From Trema orientale (lineage: Eukaryota > Streptophyta > Magnoliopsida > Rosales > Cannabaceae): a stretch of DNA of 64,000 nucleotides. The translations under genes were made by a program, and so were the position numbers. The stretch covers positions 166,727 through 230,726 of the forward strand of contig JXTC01000341.1 of NCBI GenBank assembly GCA_002914845.1, in the 5' to 3' direction. The notes under the pieces were generated by a model that did not search any database, had not been told where the DNA came from, and was given only the letters and a program-made list of their open reading frames with translations. Shown here one piece after another: positions 45,014 through 58,145 of this stretch. The number at the start of each line of letters is the position of its first letter. Within the stretch, counting starts at the first letter, position 1.

Positions 45014-47736
45014 TCAAACATTCTCCGCCGCATCTCCTTGTGATTCTTCTGCGCCTCGTGCAGCAAGTCTCTCAGCTGCCAATCTTTCTTCTAGTGCACG
45101 AGCTCCTCTTTCCCTGCAAGAGAAGTTAATTACAATATATTCATTCTCTTTTCTTCCCGAAATAATTATCAATTCATTCTTTGATAAGAAAGAATAGATA
45201 AAAATAAAACGTAACTACTCTATTAATACTGTTTCAGTTCTTGCACTCTACTGAGCCATACTCAACCAAGCGTTTGACCCTAGATATATGGCTGCACAGA
45301 GCAAGTAACTTACCTCCTCCTAGATGCCTCAATAGGATCAGAACCAGGCAATGGGGCACCTCCCACGGTATAACCCTGGGCATTATTAGAAGCTTCAGAT
45401 CTTCCACAGAGCATCCGATGGAATAGAGATGCAATAGGATCAATGACAGGTCTGATAATAAGTAACATTGTAACAAAAAAACACTTTTAGATTAGAGAGA
45501 GGAAGATGGCATGACTTGAAATTTGTAGTCCACAAAACTTGAGAAAATATACTAGATTAATAAAAAAAAAATCATTAATTACCTTAAAAAGTCAGGGAAG
45601 AAGGTTGAGAATGCAAAATCATCACTTGGATCACCCTTAAGTTTTGTTTCTGGTTTCCTTTGCCAGTATCTGAGGTAAATCCAGCTTGTGTACGTGCCAA
45701 ATATTAGGGTTGGAAGAATTGTTGCAGACTCTGATGTTAAGAAGCATACGGCAATTGACAGCAACACAGAGAGAGATGGTAACCACTGTGTATAATTTGA
45801 AACACTCCAATAGGGTGTTAAAGAGAAACCCCAAACTTGCAGAATTTTCAATGAAGAATATGCAAGGATAAAAGGCTCATACCTTAGCTTTTATTTTTAT
45901 TAAAGGAAACTCTTGGTCAGGTATGATCTGCTTGATGCCAACTAAAAATCCCGAAAGGATCCCATGAAATCCAGAAAGTGGATCATAACTAGCAGATAGA
46001 TAATTAAGGCGTTAAGACGGTAAAGAAAATATCAAACAACGCACAACAAACAAAATCATTATTAAAAATAGTAGAATACATTATCAAGAAAAAACTAGGA
46101 GAGTAGTTTAGAATTGCACAAGGTACAGTATAAAAAGTTGTGTGAGTTTTTATGAAATGAGAAATAAGCCTAATAATGCCTAAAATTGAAAGAGAGTATT
46201 TCAAGCAGACATTTGCTTTACCACTTTAGAGCAATCAGATTAAATACTAAAAAAAATACCAGAGCAGAAAGTGAAAAAGTTCAGAAATAGGAAGAAGGAC
46301 GAGAAAAGTAAAATCATGAGATATGATGCGAATGCTTAATGATATCAAAACACTTACAGGTAATTTTCCTGCGTTGTAATGTAGTACAACGTAATCGCAG
46401 TAATGAAAACGCACACAGAAGTTAAAAAGTTAACAACAAAGATGAACTTGAAGAATTCCCGGGAACCCCATACAGGTTCAAGCAGCTTCCCAATGAAAAG
46501 AAGACCAATGGTGCTCAGAACCACCTATTAAACAGGTGTGCAAGTCATTAGTACCTAAAATGTAGGCTAGAAAGTAATAGGAGATACGCATACCAGGCAA
46601 TAAACTAAATTTACGGACTATACTCAAAAATTAAGAAAGTGATAATAATAAAACAGAAGCTCATACCCCATGAATCGATTGTTCAATGTAACCAGCTGTT
46701 ATGAGGTTCCAGGCAAAAGGAATTGTCCTACAAAATGGAAGTTCAAACAAGAGTAAATATTGCTGGTCATTCAAACGCAAAATTTTCAGATTCCATTTCA
46801 TTGGTCAAATGACACTTTCTTCAAGGATAAGCGGTCAGATACATAAAAATGGCAGAATGAAAAATAAATGTCACAAAAACCCCATATGTATTACGATCTT
46901 CGATTACAAGAAAAGAAGCCCAAGGAGTACAAACAATTATAGTGCAGCGGACAAACTGAAATTCCTGATAAATCCTACAGTGCCAGTCATCCCAGGCGAG
47001 CAACCTGAGTTGACTGCTTAAGATCACAACCATATTGCACCGAACAAAATCAAACTATAACAAGATGGGATTGCACAAAACCCATCATAAATACTAAGAC
47101 TTGCACCAATTTTCCCACTGATTCCCCCAATTTCTTCACAACCAAGACCAATCAACGAAATCGAAGGTCTATTCGATCCGATAAGCTATAATTCCCCACT
47201 TCCAGAATCATTATACACAGTAAATTATAAGGCCAAATCCATCTCCCACAGTCAAAATTATACGCAAAACATAAAATTCTAAAAACTAAAACTAATCAAA
47301 GTTTGTAGGAGGTTCATTCTGAAATACCAAAATCAATGCCACAATGATTACTACCCTGCAGCTAAATATAAAATCCCACCATTTTCACAAGAAATGCAAC
47401 AACAAAAATTACTCAAAAAACCCAAATCCAGAGTCGGAGACTGAGCATTACCTGGCTGGAATCAGAGCGAGATATTGAATAGCCTGAGGCAAAACCTGAA
47501 TCACAATGTGGCCACCGATGAGTACCACCGCAAGGCCCTTGCAGAGCCGAGTGAACCCAGATAAGGAGCCCGTGCCCTTCAAAACAAACAAGAAAAAAGG
47601 GGGTCATTCTTAGCTCGTAAGGAATTCCCAAGATCCGACTCAGTGAGTCGCCCAAAGGACCTGGATCCGAGTTACGGCAACCCAAAACACGAAAAGGGTC
47701 GAATTGGCTTACCCCTGACAGCGCCGGAGTGCTCAT
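45014..47736 (-). CDS. RBL19-like: Rhomboid-like/TMEM115-type membrane protein
   Basis: Eight exons with GT-AG introns join in frame on the minus strand: 47736-47713, 47576-47452, 46727-46667, 46524-46358, 45988-45883, 45785-45583, 45451-45314 and 45113-45014, giving 307 residues. The order of conserved stretches (FTRLCKGLAVV, IPFAWNLITAGYIE, LLEPVWGSREF, FHGILSGFLVGIKQIIPDQE, LIFGTYTSWIYLRYWQRKPE, GDPSDDFAFSTFFPDFLRPVIDPIA, RRRERGARALEERLAAERLA) is that of Arabidopsis At3g07950 and animal TMEM115 (DUF1751). About six or seven membrane helices are followed by a charged cytosolic tail. TMEM115 is a Golgi protein linked to retrograde traffic. The rhomboid protease GxSG serine motif is absent (GFHG here), so no protease activity is expected. 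The start fits the family's MST beginning. Confidence 0.95.
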
Positions 47737-48353
47737 GGCGGTAGAGATTTGACGGTGGCGTTGGGGGGATTCAAAATCTGAGAGAGTAGAGATTTTGAGG
47801 GGTTTTTTGGGATTGAAAAATGAAGCAGCTTATGGCTGACCCTATATGGTATTATTAGTCCATAGAGTTGAGACTCATTGAGATTAACGTTTATAAATTA
47901 CAAGTTTATAGTGATAAACCGTTCGAGCTTTCCAATTATGGCAGGGTATTACTATTATCCAAGTAGCTTAAAGATGAAGACTTTGATTTTAATAAGTTTG
48001 AACTATAAAGGCCATCTACCTTTTTTATTTTTTTTTTACCTTCTAAATTTTCATTTTGTAACTCTTTAGTATTTACTTTGTAGCCTAGCTAGCATTTTTT
48101 TTCTTTTTCTTGAAAGGACCTAGCTGGCAATTTTAAATCCAACATATTCTTTTTTGATTTTGTTTTTTGTTCTTTTTAAGTGTTATATAAACCAAGTTCA
48201 GTTGAATTTTCATAAAAATGAAAAATAAAATCTCAAATAGAATTACTTTTCAGTTTTAATTATTTATAATATGATTAATTACTAAGAATAGTTCTAGATA
48301 GAAAACAACCATACAAAAAATAAAGACAAAAAGTAAAAGATAAATACAATACA
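47737..48353. other. 5' flank of the rhomboid-like gene, AT-rich spacer
   Basis: A short 5' UTR and a possible minus-strand TATA-like element (CCATATAGGG at about 47844-47853) lie upstream of the gene start. The rest is AT-rich with no gene. Confidence 0.4.
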
Positions 48354-49410
48354 GCAGAGTGATTTCATTAGAAATTTCCAGAAATAGATTACAATCAAGA
48401 TCGATTCTGTCCTGAGAAAACCTGCCCAAATTGATTTATCAATATTGTTTCGGGTCAAAATGGTGTGTTTTGAAAGGAAAGCGAAATAAAGCAATAACGA
48501 CAATGCAAACTAAAGAGATCTGTCAACACATAAACGATAACCCAAAACATAAATGACAAAATACTTGCTGCATCAATCTTCTCCTCCTCAAAAGAGCTCG
48601 ACCTTGAGCGATCTTCACAAACAGTAGCATTATCAGGAGGGAAGTATTCGAAGATGTCCTTGACATGAAAAGTATTATAAATCTTTAAATGGCTAGAGAG
48701 GTCGATGACATATGCATTATCTCCAAGCTTTTTCTTAACAGGGAACGGTCTAGTCTTCTTTGCTTGAGGCTTGTGGTAGGTACTAGCAGGAAATCGATGC
48801 TTGTTAAGGTGAATCATTGCTAAATCGCCTTCATTGAAAAGTTTCTCTCAACGGTGCTTATCTATGGTAGCTTTATAATGAGCATTAGAGGACTCAAGTT
48901 TTTGTCTAACTTCTTCATAAATCTGCTGGAACCGTGCAGCAAATTATTCAGTTGACTTGTTCTTGGAGGAGGGAAGATCAATTAAGTCCACAACACAATT
49001 TGGCATTTTAGTATAAACGATAGCAAATGGAGAGCGTCCCGTGGATCGGTTCACCATGTTATTGAAAACGAATTCAGCTTGCGAAAATGACATAAACCTG
49101 GCTCTGATACTACTTTGATGTAAGAGTCTATTTGGATTGAAGAGAGCTCTGGAAAGACGAAGTGTTTGTGTCTTCAGCAGAGTGATTTCATTATAAATTT
49201 CCAGAAATAGAATATCAAGATCAATTCTCCCCCTGAGTAAACCTGCCCAAATCGGTTTATCAATATTGTTTCGGGTCAAAACGGTGTGTTTTGACAGCAA
49301 CTAGAAGGAAAGCTAAATAAAGCAATAACGACAATACAAATTAAAGAGGTCTGTCAACACATAAACGACAACCCAAAACATAAACGACAAAATACTTGAT
49401 GCATCAATAT
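48354..49410 (-). mobile_element. Small, internally deleted Ty3-gypsy element
   Basis: Two direct repeats of about 210-235 bp (about 48354-48570 and 49175-49410) share CCTGCCCAAATYGRTTTATCAA, TTTCGGGTCAAAA and AAAATACTTGMTGCATCAA. Between them, on the minus strand, is only the end of a gypsy integrase (VNRSTGRSPFAIVYTKMPN; FHVKDIFEYFPPDN). A TATCAGAGCCAGG primer-site-like sequence lies at about 49105-49117, next to the right-hand repeat. The element has thus lost nearly all of gag-pol and is a fossil of about 1.1 kb. Its outer ends are not exact. Confidence 0.75.
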
Positions 49411-51146
49411 TTTTCTAATTCTTTTCTAATAAAGTCATAGAAGACCTAATTTTCTCAAGATAAAATAAGCCATGGCCTTTCCAAGATTACTGCCACGTCG
49501 GAGTAGAACTCAAGGAGATGTGTTTAATGGGCTAGCTAAAGACCAAAAATAAAAAAATAATAAAATATTCAAAAGTTAAGAAATAATAAAATATTAAACA
49601 AGCAGCTGGAATACGGTTTTTTTTTTTTCCTATATGCATTCTTTTTCTATATATTTAGTGTAGATTATGAGAAATGGACCTGAAATAGAAGAAATTTGGA
49701 CTAAAACGATTTTTTACGAATGTTTTAAAAAATGATAATGACTTTTTTAGTACTGTTTGCATGTTCTATAGCAAATAATGGCAGAGTCAGAACTTTTTTT
49801 TGAGTGGGAGTATAACTACTTAGAGAATATTTTATTTTATTTTATTTTTTAGAACTCTTTTCCTAATTTATTCTTTTTAAATAAGGTTAATTGAGTTCTT
49901 AAAATTAATTTAGGTAAAAGAGAATATATTAATTTTATAAATGTAATAGGGTTTTTTTTCCTTTTCTTTTAACTCTAACATCAAAATAACTGAGATTATT
50001 TTATATTAATAAGATATTTTCAATACAAAAGTAAGGGCATAACTAAAACTTTAATTGTCAAATAGAAGAGTAACTTGAATTATCTGAAAATTTATATATA
50101 AAACTTTAAAGTTATAAACTTGAGAATGGGCAAATGGGGGCATATTATTTATATATACTAAAGTTGGGGAAGGGTTTACTGTACAAATAATAGTAACTCG
50201 GCTTTTTCAACGTTTCTCCTTTTTTTTTTTTCTCTTTTTTTTCCTCTTTTTTTTTTAGCTTTTATTGGTGTACTTTTACGGTTTTACCCTTGGGGTGTAA
50301 TGAGGAGTGGTTAGGGGGTGTGGGTTTTTTCGGTAATTTTGCACGAGTTTGGTGCACTTATAACGGTTGTGATATTTGGATGTACAATTACATTTTTGCC
50401 CTTAAAACCCTTTCTGTGATTTGTGAGTGGGTGTGGCTATTTGGTCTTTTTACTTTCATTGTTTGCAATTTTACTGGAGTAACTTATTTTTGCATAGTTT
50501 AGCTTAGCTGAGGGATTTGGGTGGGGTTTGTGATTAATTATACTTCTTTTCTAATAATAGTAGTATAATGATTCCTGATACACATACAGAACGTTGAATC
50601 TGTTTAGATGAAGACAAGTGATCAACTCGTTTGTGACATACACAAAATAGGTGCAAGAAGTGAGAAATTGCTCCGGAAAATAATTCAACTTTTGTAATCT
50701 ATGTGCAAAGTTGTTGTTTTTTTTTTTTTTTTTTTACCTTAATAGGTATGATTGTTTCAACGTAATTTACAAGCTAAAATTATTGTATTATGTTTATTGA
50801 ATATAATATTAGGTTATATTCATTAATCTGTAATGAAAAGAATCATCTAGGAAAAAAGTTTGGAGAGTAATGGAAAAGAATATAAATTAAAGGAACCCTC
50901 TCCAATTTTACTAATTATATGAGGAGATTCCAAAACTAACTTTTGTGTGCAAGTAAACATATGAATCAATGAGAAATGGAAATATGACCCTATTTCCATT
51001 CCCATTACGGTGCTTTACCTAGAATTGTATTTTACATAATGTTATAATGTCTTTTGTTATTATTTATCATACATTGTTGATTTTGTTTTGAATTATTTAA
51101 ATAATCAATTTTCAAGGAATATGTAATATTTTCAGAGCAATTTTTC
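49411..51146. other. AT-rich spacer
   Basis: No convincing gene. Bases 50250-50520 are less AT-rich, with several TGG/GGTGTGG words and a 70-codon frame (50290-50502) rich in Trp, Cys and Phe that shows no known domain. Long T runs occur at about 50219-50258 and 50716-50737. Confidence 0.4.
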
Positions 51147-51907
51147 TGTTGGGTTTCCTATTATGGGCTACACGTGTATATCACAATTATATAGGCTTAG
51201 GGCTGTGTAATTAAGTGATCTAATTATAGGCTCAGGAAATTACCAATTAAGTATGGACTGTTGTAATGTGTGGTTACCCAATACTGGACCAATAAGGATT
51301 GACGGGGTCTCTGTTGGCTGCCAGTATATAAGAACATAACTATTAGGGTTTTAGTCCCCAAGCCAAATAGAATGTACGCTCTTCTCCTCTGCCTCCAGTA
51401 ACAGAGAGAGATCCCATTGAGCATACATAGAGTATTCTGGCTGTGGAAGACCTTCTATCCTCAGATTCTAATTAATACATAGCTTCCGCTTACGTGATTA
51501 CATCCTTAGCTGTCAAACACAATAGATCCTGGTTAGTCACGGATTTTCTCTCAACAAATCTTTTCCTGACAATTTGGCATGATAGATTCTAGGATTGTAT
51601 TTAGTTTAATAACCCATTATGCATATTCAACAAGTGGTATCAAGAGCAGGAAATTATGTTAAATTGCTTAGGATAATCATGTATGTCTCTATTTTTTGAT
51701 ATCTTTACTTATTTGGTTTTCGAGGATTTAGATATTACATGAATGATTGATGAATTTTTCATGATTTTGTTGAGATATTGAGTATTTGAGGGTTGAATTC
51801 TGAGTTTTGGGTCATAAAGTTTGCAGAATAGAGCGAAGAATCGCATTAGGTTTGAATTACCTGTATTTTTTTTTAAATCGGATAATTAACACAAAGGTCA
51901 TAACTTG

Positions 51908-52030
51908 GTGCTGCGGTGCCAAGCTACAACAAACTGGCGCTGCATTGCCACACTACAGACCAGGTGGCGCTGCGGCACTACCATACAGCCGTGCCGCGGC
52001 GCCACATATTGGCACCCCAACGTCATCACT
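51908..52030 (+). repeat. Decayed GC palindrome cluster in the second Copia leader
   Basis: About six variants of TGGCGCYGYRGCGCCA, many with CG changed to TG or CA, as expected after cytosine methylation. It holds the same position as the cluster at 22139-22384 in the sister element. Confidence 0.7.
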
Positions 52031-52411
52031 TGGGTAAGAAATTTTTTTTTAGGTCAAATTTTGACCTAATTAAGACACATGGTCTCGGTTTTGGGTAAAA
52101 CAACTCAATTCAAGGAGTTCCAATCTGAAACTTAACCAATCAATTTTATTTTCTCAACTCAGCTTCAGTACGACTCATACTTTGTCTGTTGAAAACTCTA
52201 TTTGACATTAAAAGTTGATAAAAGTGCTTAAAACTCAGTCGGTCATCCATTAATGTTTGTGTATTGAAATTTTCAGTTTAATATTTTGGGCATTTTGGTT
52301 ATTATTTTCTTTGCACTATTTGTTTAAATATTTTGAAATAGATGAGTTGAAATAACATGTTGCCAAAGTAATCTCTATTGTGTAGATTTATTTATTTTAA
52401 AATATTCGAAT

Positions 52412-52623
52412 GATTGTGACTAGCCCAAAAGAAGGTGGTTATTTGGCCGAATAATGAGCGCACCTGTGATAATATATATGTGATGGTTATTAAGTTTCCA
52501 TGTGGACAGTAAATCGGCCCAAAGGAAGATTTACTGTCTGACAGGATTTACTGTCAATATTTGATTACTGCACTGAAGAGTACTACTTACAAGTTAATAA
52601 GTCAGCCCAGAGGAAGGCTTATT
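52412..52623 (+). other. Leader hairpins, second copy
   Basis: Counterparts of the hairpins at 21512-21723. B': arms 52505-52514 and 52529-52538 pair perfectly over 10 bp around the loop CGGCCCAAAGGAAG (52515-52528). A': arms 52596-52602 and 52617-52623, loop CAGCCCAGAGGAAG. C': loop-like TAGCCCAAAAGAAG at 52421-52434, but its arms pair poorly. Wobble pairs in one copy become standard pairs in the other. Confidence 0.65.
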
Positions 52624-54715
52624 GATATTGTTCTAGGTATCTTGTGATGAGAGCCCACCTTATATATTTATGTGTTATATGTTATGCTAGTATATCTCAT
52701 TATTTTGTATGCTTAGTTTATGCCATATTTTAATGTGAGCTGTTATTTTCTGTTTTTTTGTTCTTTATTCAGTTTCTGCTTTAAAGATATTTGTTAATTT
52801 GAATTCAATTCCTGTGCTTAACGGCGCAAACTTCAAGAAGTGGAAAGAGCATGTTATGATTGTGCTCGGTTACATAGATCTGGACCTTGCACTCAGGAAA
52901 GAACAACCTGCTGCTTTTACAAATGAAAGGTCTGCTACGACTATTAAGAACTTTGAGCAGTGGGAACGTTCTAATCGCATGAGTCTCATGATCATAAAAC
53001 ATTCCATACCTGAGACCATTAGGGGCGCTGTGCCAGAGGTTGATAATGCTAAGGCGTTCCTTGACGCAATTGCAGAACGTTTCCAAAGGAATGAAAAGGC
53101 AGAAACAAGTACCATACTGAGTAATTTACTTGCTATGCATTATAAAGGTAAAGGGAACATCAGGAAGTACATCATGGAGATGTCCAATCTGGCTTTAAAA
53201 CTAAAGGCACTTAAGTTAGAGCTGTCAGATGACTTCCTTGTGCAATTAGTTCTACTCTCTCTTCTGCCACAATTCAGTCAATTTAAAGTTAGCTACAACA
53301 CCCAGAAAGAAAAATAGACTCTTAATAAGCTCATATCTTAGTGTGTGCAAGAAGAGGATAGATTGAAGCAAGATAAGACAGAGAGTGCTCACTTAGCAAC
53401 AACTTCTCAAGATAAGAAAAAAAAAAAGACTAAGGATAAAAGAACTGCATCTGGGACTTCACAAAATAAAGTGCAAAAGAAACAAGATGAGGACTTAGCT
53501 TATTTCTTCTGCAAGAGGACAGGACATGTGAAGAAGGAATGTCTCAAGTACGCCACCTAGCATGTCAAGAAGGGTAAGCTTCTCAATTTTGTCTATTTTG
53601 AGGTTAATTTTGCTTTTGTACTTAATCATACTTGGTGAGTGGATACCGGTGCCACTACTCACATAAGTATGTCTATACAGGGTTGTCTGAGGAGCCGTCT
53701 ACCAAGTGATGTTGAAAGATATATCTATGTGGGCAACGACGACACAGCTACAATAGAGACAATAGGTCTATTTAGGTTGCAGTTAGGTTCTGATTTTTGG
53801 ATTTGGATGAGATATTCGTTGTACCGTCATTTAGACAGAATTTAATTTCCATTTCAATTTTGGACAAATCTGGCTATTCTTATTTATTTGGAAATAATAA
53901 ATTTAATCTTTTTCAAAATTCCGATATTATTGTGACCGGTACTTTGATTGATAACCTATATAAAATCGACACTATTATCTCAATTAATAAAACTTTGCAT
54001 GTCGAGAAACATGGTACAAAACGTAAAATTATTGAGAATTCTTCTATGTTATGGCACAAGTGATTATGATACATCTCTAAACAGAGAATACAACGTCTTG
54101 TGTCAGAAAGAATTCTTGACCCACTTGATCTCACAGACTTCATAGTTTGTGTTGTGTGTATTAAAGGCAAACAGATAAATATATGTAAATTAGGTGCTAA
54201 TAGGAGTTCCGGTGTGTTAGAACTGATACATACTGATATATGTGGTCCATTCCCCATGGCTTTATGAAATAACCAACAGTATTTCATCACGTTCATAGAC
54301 GATTACTCTCGCTATGGGTACCTATATTCAATTCATGAGAAGCCTCAATCCTTGGACGTATTCAAAGCTTTCAAAGCCGAAGTTGAAATCAACTCGACAA
54401 GAAAATTAAAGCTGTCAAATCCGATCGTGGTGGTGAATACTACGGTAGGTATGATGGATCTGGTGAACGATGTTCAGGACCCTTTGCCGAGTAAGTAGAG
54501 GAATGTGGAATCGTCCCACAATACACAATGCCAGAAAAACCTAACATGAATGGTATTGCTAAGCAGCAAAACCGAATACTTAAGGACATGGTGAATAGCA
54601 TGATAAGTTATTCCTCCTCACCTGAATCACTCTTGGGAGAAGCACTTAAGACTATAGTTTATACACTCAACAGAGTACCCAGTAAATTAGTAACTAAAAC
54701 TCCATATGAACTATG

Positions 54716-55876
54716 TGTTGGAATAACGTCCTATAAAATAGTTTATTATTTTGACATTATAAACAATATTTATCGAATTATTTGTTATCTATTTGTTATT
54801 AATAAATTCCATGTTATGAATTTTTATTTCATTTATGTCCCATTGATATACATGTGACGTGTATGATTATCTTATGCAAACATCTAAAGATTCCAAGACA
54901 TGTGATGAGTAATAAAGAATTATTCGTATGATGAGTTCATATGTGGGAGATATTATATTCTTTATTTCTTTTCGTCTAAATTAAATTGTTCGCATTCTGC
55001 ATATTGAAGATGAAATACTTTACTATGCCATAGAATGTAGGGGTCTATTTTCATAATGAAGTCTTCAATTATCGAAGTGAGTTTTCGGATAAAAATACTA
55101 GTGTGTTATAAGAAAGTTATAACAACATCGAATAGGATCGAGTGAATTAGAATTTAAGGTTAAGTGCCGTAACTTAAATTTCTAATTTCACTAATCTAGC
55201 ACTATTGTAGAAAACCTTAATCCTAGTGATTAATGAACTTACTTTCATGTGTTTTGTCTTTTTGAGTTACTAAAGGACTAGTTCCGATTTATGGTTAGAA
55301 CTCTGGTATCTTGGAAGATAAGATGTATGAAATGTGTAGAACATTTTTTATGATAGACACCATGCATATAATGTCACTTTGAATTTTTTCAAGTACTTAG
55401 ATAATACAAACTAGGGCCCTGGTATTCACTATGTGAATTTGACAGTATTAGTATAAACAGATACAAACACCGTAGTCAACTATTATCTATTAGATGAAAA
55501 ATGGCAGCTCAAAGGTAAATATGTACTAGAGGGGTAATACAATAATTTCACCCTACTAGTACGGTATTGCATTGGGGGTACGTCTACAGGTATAGTATAT
55601 GCTAAATGGATCGAGCTAATTATTTGATAATAAGTTTCACAGAAAATTAAGGACATTTAATCCAAGAGTTCAATATTGGGCCTATAGTGGTATGCCCCAA
55701 TATTAATGGACAAGGCTCAATCATTATTATGAGTTAATTATGATAAGAGAAAAATCCAACAAGCCCAATAAGCCATTAGAGTTTACTAATCTCTCTATAG
55801 TTAAGAGAAAAGTTCTCTAGTTGCCAGTTACATCAACTACATATGAAACACCCCTTGTGAAGAGAGTGTCACATGA

Positions 55877-55909
<33 letters not shown>

Positions 55910-56287
55910 TAAAGGAGAATTGGTCACCACTAGGGATTCACTATCCTTGGTGTTTCGGCCATTCCAGAGAAATCGGTTCGAGAATATTGTCTTCTTGTTC
56001 GTCTACAGATCTCTTTGTTGGGAATCAAGAAGGTGACCACCCACCAGATCAATCAAACAGCTTTCAAGAATAGACAGGAAGACGAGAAGGCTGTGGAGCG
56101 AATCGGGATATTATTCTTGTCTAGATCAAGAGTTAATTTATGTTAGATTACTATCCGAAAAGTTTCGTAAAAGAAAAAATTTAAACGACCAATTCCGTTG
56201 CGTTTCTAGATTTTACAAAACTATGGTGTTCTTGAAAATAATTTTATGAAAATATTTTCCGAAATTTTATTCCAGTAAACACCAGCA
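54716..56287 (+). mobile_element. Solo LTR (1,572 bp) inserted in the Copia integrase region
   Basis: Starts TGTTGGAATAACG and ends TTATTCCAGTAAACACCAGCA. CTATG flanks both sides (54711-54715 and 56288-56292), the 5-bp target duplication of an LTR element. The sister copia reads straight across the point. It contains a (GA)n tract (55882-55909) and no internal coding region, so it is a solo LTR, younger than its host element. Family not assigned; probably Copia. Confidence 0.88.
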
Positions 56288-58145
56288 CTATGGACAGGCA
56301 AGAAGCCTAGCATTAGGCACTTGCATATTTAGGGTTGTCCAGCTGAGACAAGGCCATACAGACCACATGAAAAGAAATTGGACTCAAGAATAATAAGCTG
56401 CTATTTTGTTGGCTACGCTTAAAGATCAAGAGGTTTCAAATTCTATGATCCCTCTAATAGGTCCTTTTTCGATACAGGTAATACGAGATTCGTTGAGGAT
56501 GTTGAGATTGAGGGAGGGAGATAAGATGAGAAATATTATCTTTGAGGAGGAATTCGTTTCTCTTCCTACAGTTGCTATTGAAAGTGATGAGGCTCCTTTG
56601 CCTGACATTATTCAAGAAGTGAATCCAGAAATTCAAGACAATATTCTGCAATTCCTTGTCCCACATGAGGAAGTTGCTCCTGAAGAGCAACCTCAATAAC
56701 CTCAAGAGGAAGTGCCATTAAGGAGATCGACTAGGGAAAGGAAAAATGCGATTTCGAATAATTACATCGTCGATCTCCTAGAACATGAGTTTGATATAGG
56801 AGTAGAAAATGATCCAATCAATTTCACTCAAGCCAAACAAAGTTTAAAATCTTAAAAGTAGATTACTGCCATGAAGGATGAGATGAATCCATGAAAGACA
56901 ACGACGTTTGGGAACTCGTCGAATTGCCAGGAGGAAAGAAACCTATTGGTTGTCAATAGATTTTTAAAACCAAAAGGGATTCTAAAGGTAATATCAAGAG
57001 ATATAAGGCTCATCTAGTTGCCAAGGGTTTCACTCATAAAGAAGGCATTAACTACAAAGAGACTTTCTCTCCAGTTTCTTCGAAAGACTCTTTTAGAATA
57101 ATTATGGCACTAGTAGCTTATTTTGATCTAGAGCTACATCAGATAGATGTAAAGACTGCATTTCTCAATAGTGATATTAAGGAAACGACTTATATAGTAC
57201 AGCCTGAAAACTTTGTAACTAGAGATCCAAAGTCTATAGTCTATAAACTAAAGAAATCCATCTATGGTCTCAAATAAGCATCCCGTCAATGGTATCATAA
57301 GTTCTATCAAATTATTTTTTCATTCGGTTTTGAGAAAAATTCGGTAGATGGATATATATATTATAAGTTCAGTGGGAGCAAATGTATCTTCCTGGTCTTG
57401 TATGTCGATGACACACTTTTGGCAAGCAACGATGTAGGCTTACTGCACGAAACCAAGAGATTTTTATCAAACAAATTTGAGCTGAAAGATCTTGGGGACG
57501 CCTTTTTTGTATTAGAGATTAAAATACACCGAGATCGCTCTCAGGGCATTCTTGGATTATCACAAAAAAAACTATATCGAAAAGATAATTGATAGATTTG
57601 GCATGAGCAAATGTGCCTCAGGAGAAACACCCGTTGCAAAGAGTGATAAATTCAGTCTCATTCAATGCCCTAAGAATGAGTTTGAAGCGAAAGAAATGCA
57701 GAAGATCCCTTATACATTTGCAGTAGGGAGTCTGATGTATGCTCAGGTGTATATGCATCCGGATATAGCATATATAGTTGGAGTACTAGACAGATATTTA
57801 AGCAATCCTTGTATGGATCACTGGACAGCAGCAAAGAGGGTTTTACGATATTTACAGAGAACAAAAGACTATATGCTCACTTATCGGAAATCTGATCATT
57901 TGAAGATCGTGGGGTATTTCGACTTCGATTACGCTAGATGTCTAGATAGTAAGAGATCTACTTCAGGCTATATTTACATGCTTGCCCAAGGAGCTGTATC
58001 ATATAAGAGTGTTAAGCAGACGCTCACAGCTTCTTCCACTATCGAGGCAGAATTTATAGCTTGTCATGAGGCATAGAATCAAGGGATATAGCTGCGGAAT
58101 TTTATTACTGAGCTGCAAATTATCGATGGTATTCAAAAGCCATTG

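Larger units (their letters stand above)
51147..58145 (+). mobile_element. Copia LTR retrotransposon, plus strand, broken, 3' end lost
   Basis: Same family as 16363-23127, in opposite orientation. The 5' LTR is 51147-51632 (starts TGTTGGGTTTCC, ends CAACA), followed by the primer site AGTGGTATCAAGAGCAGG. Parts in order: leader (51650-52790), gag (about 52799-53560), protease (about 53600-53850), integrase (about 53960-54710 and 56288-56450), reverse transcriptase (about 56700-57600), RNase H (about 57600-58145). A solo LTR (54716-56287) interrupts integrase. The element stops inside RNase H, where gypsy sequence begins; there is no 3' LTR. It has roughly ten or more breaks and looks clearly older than the minus-strand copy. 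Confidence 0.92.

Noticed and set aside
50290-50502. A 70-codon Trp/Cys/Phe-rich frame
   Set aside because: Composition follows a T/G-rich stretch; no signal of a real protein, although the stretch differs from its surroundings.
55821-56073. Frames beside a GA microsatellite
   Set aside because: They lie within a solo LTR and contain the translated dinucleotide repeat.
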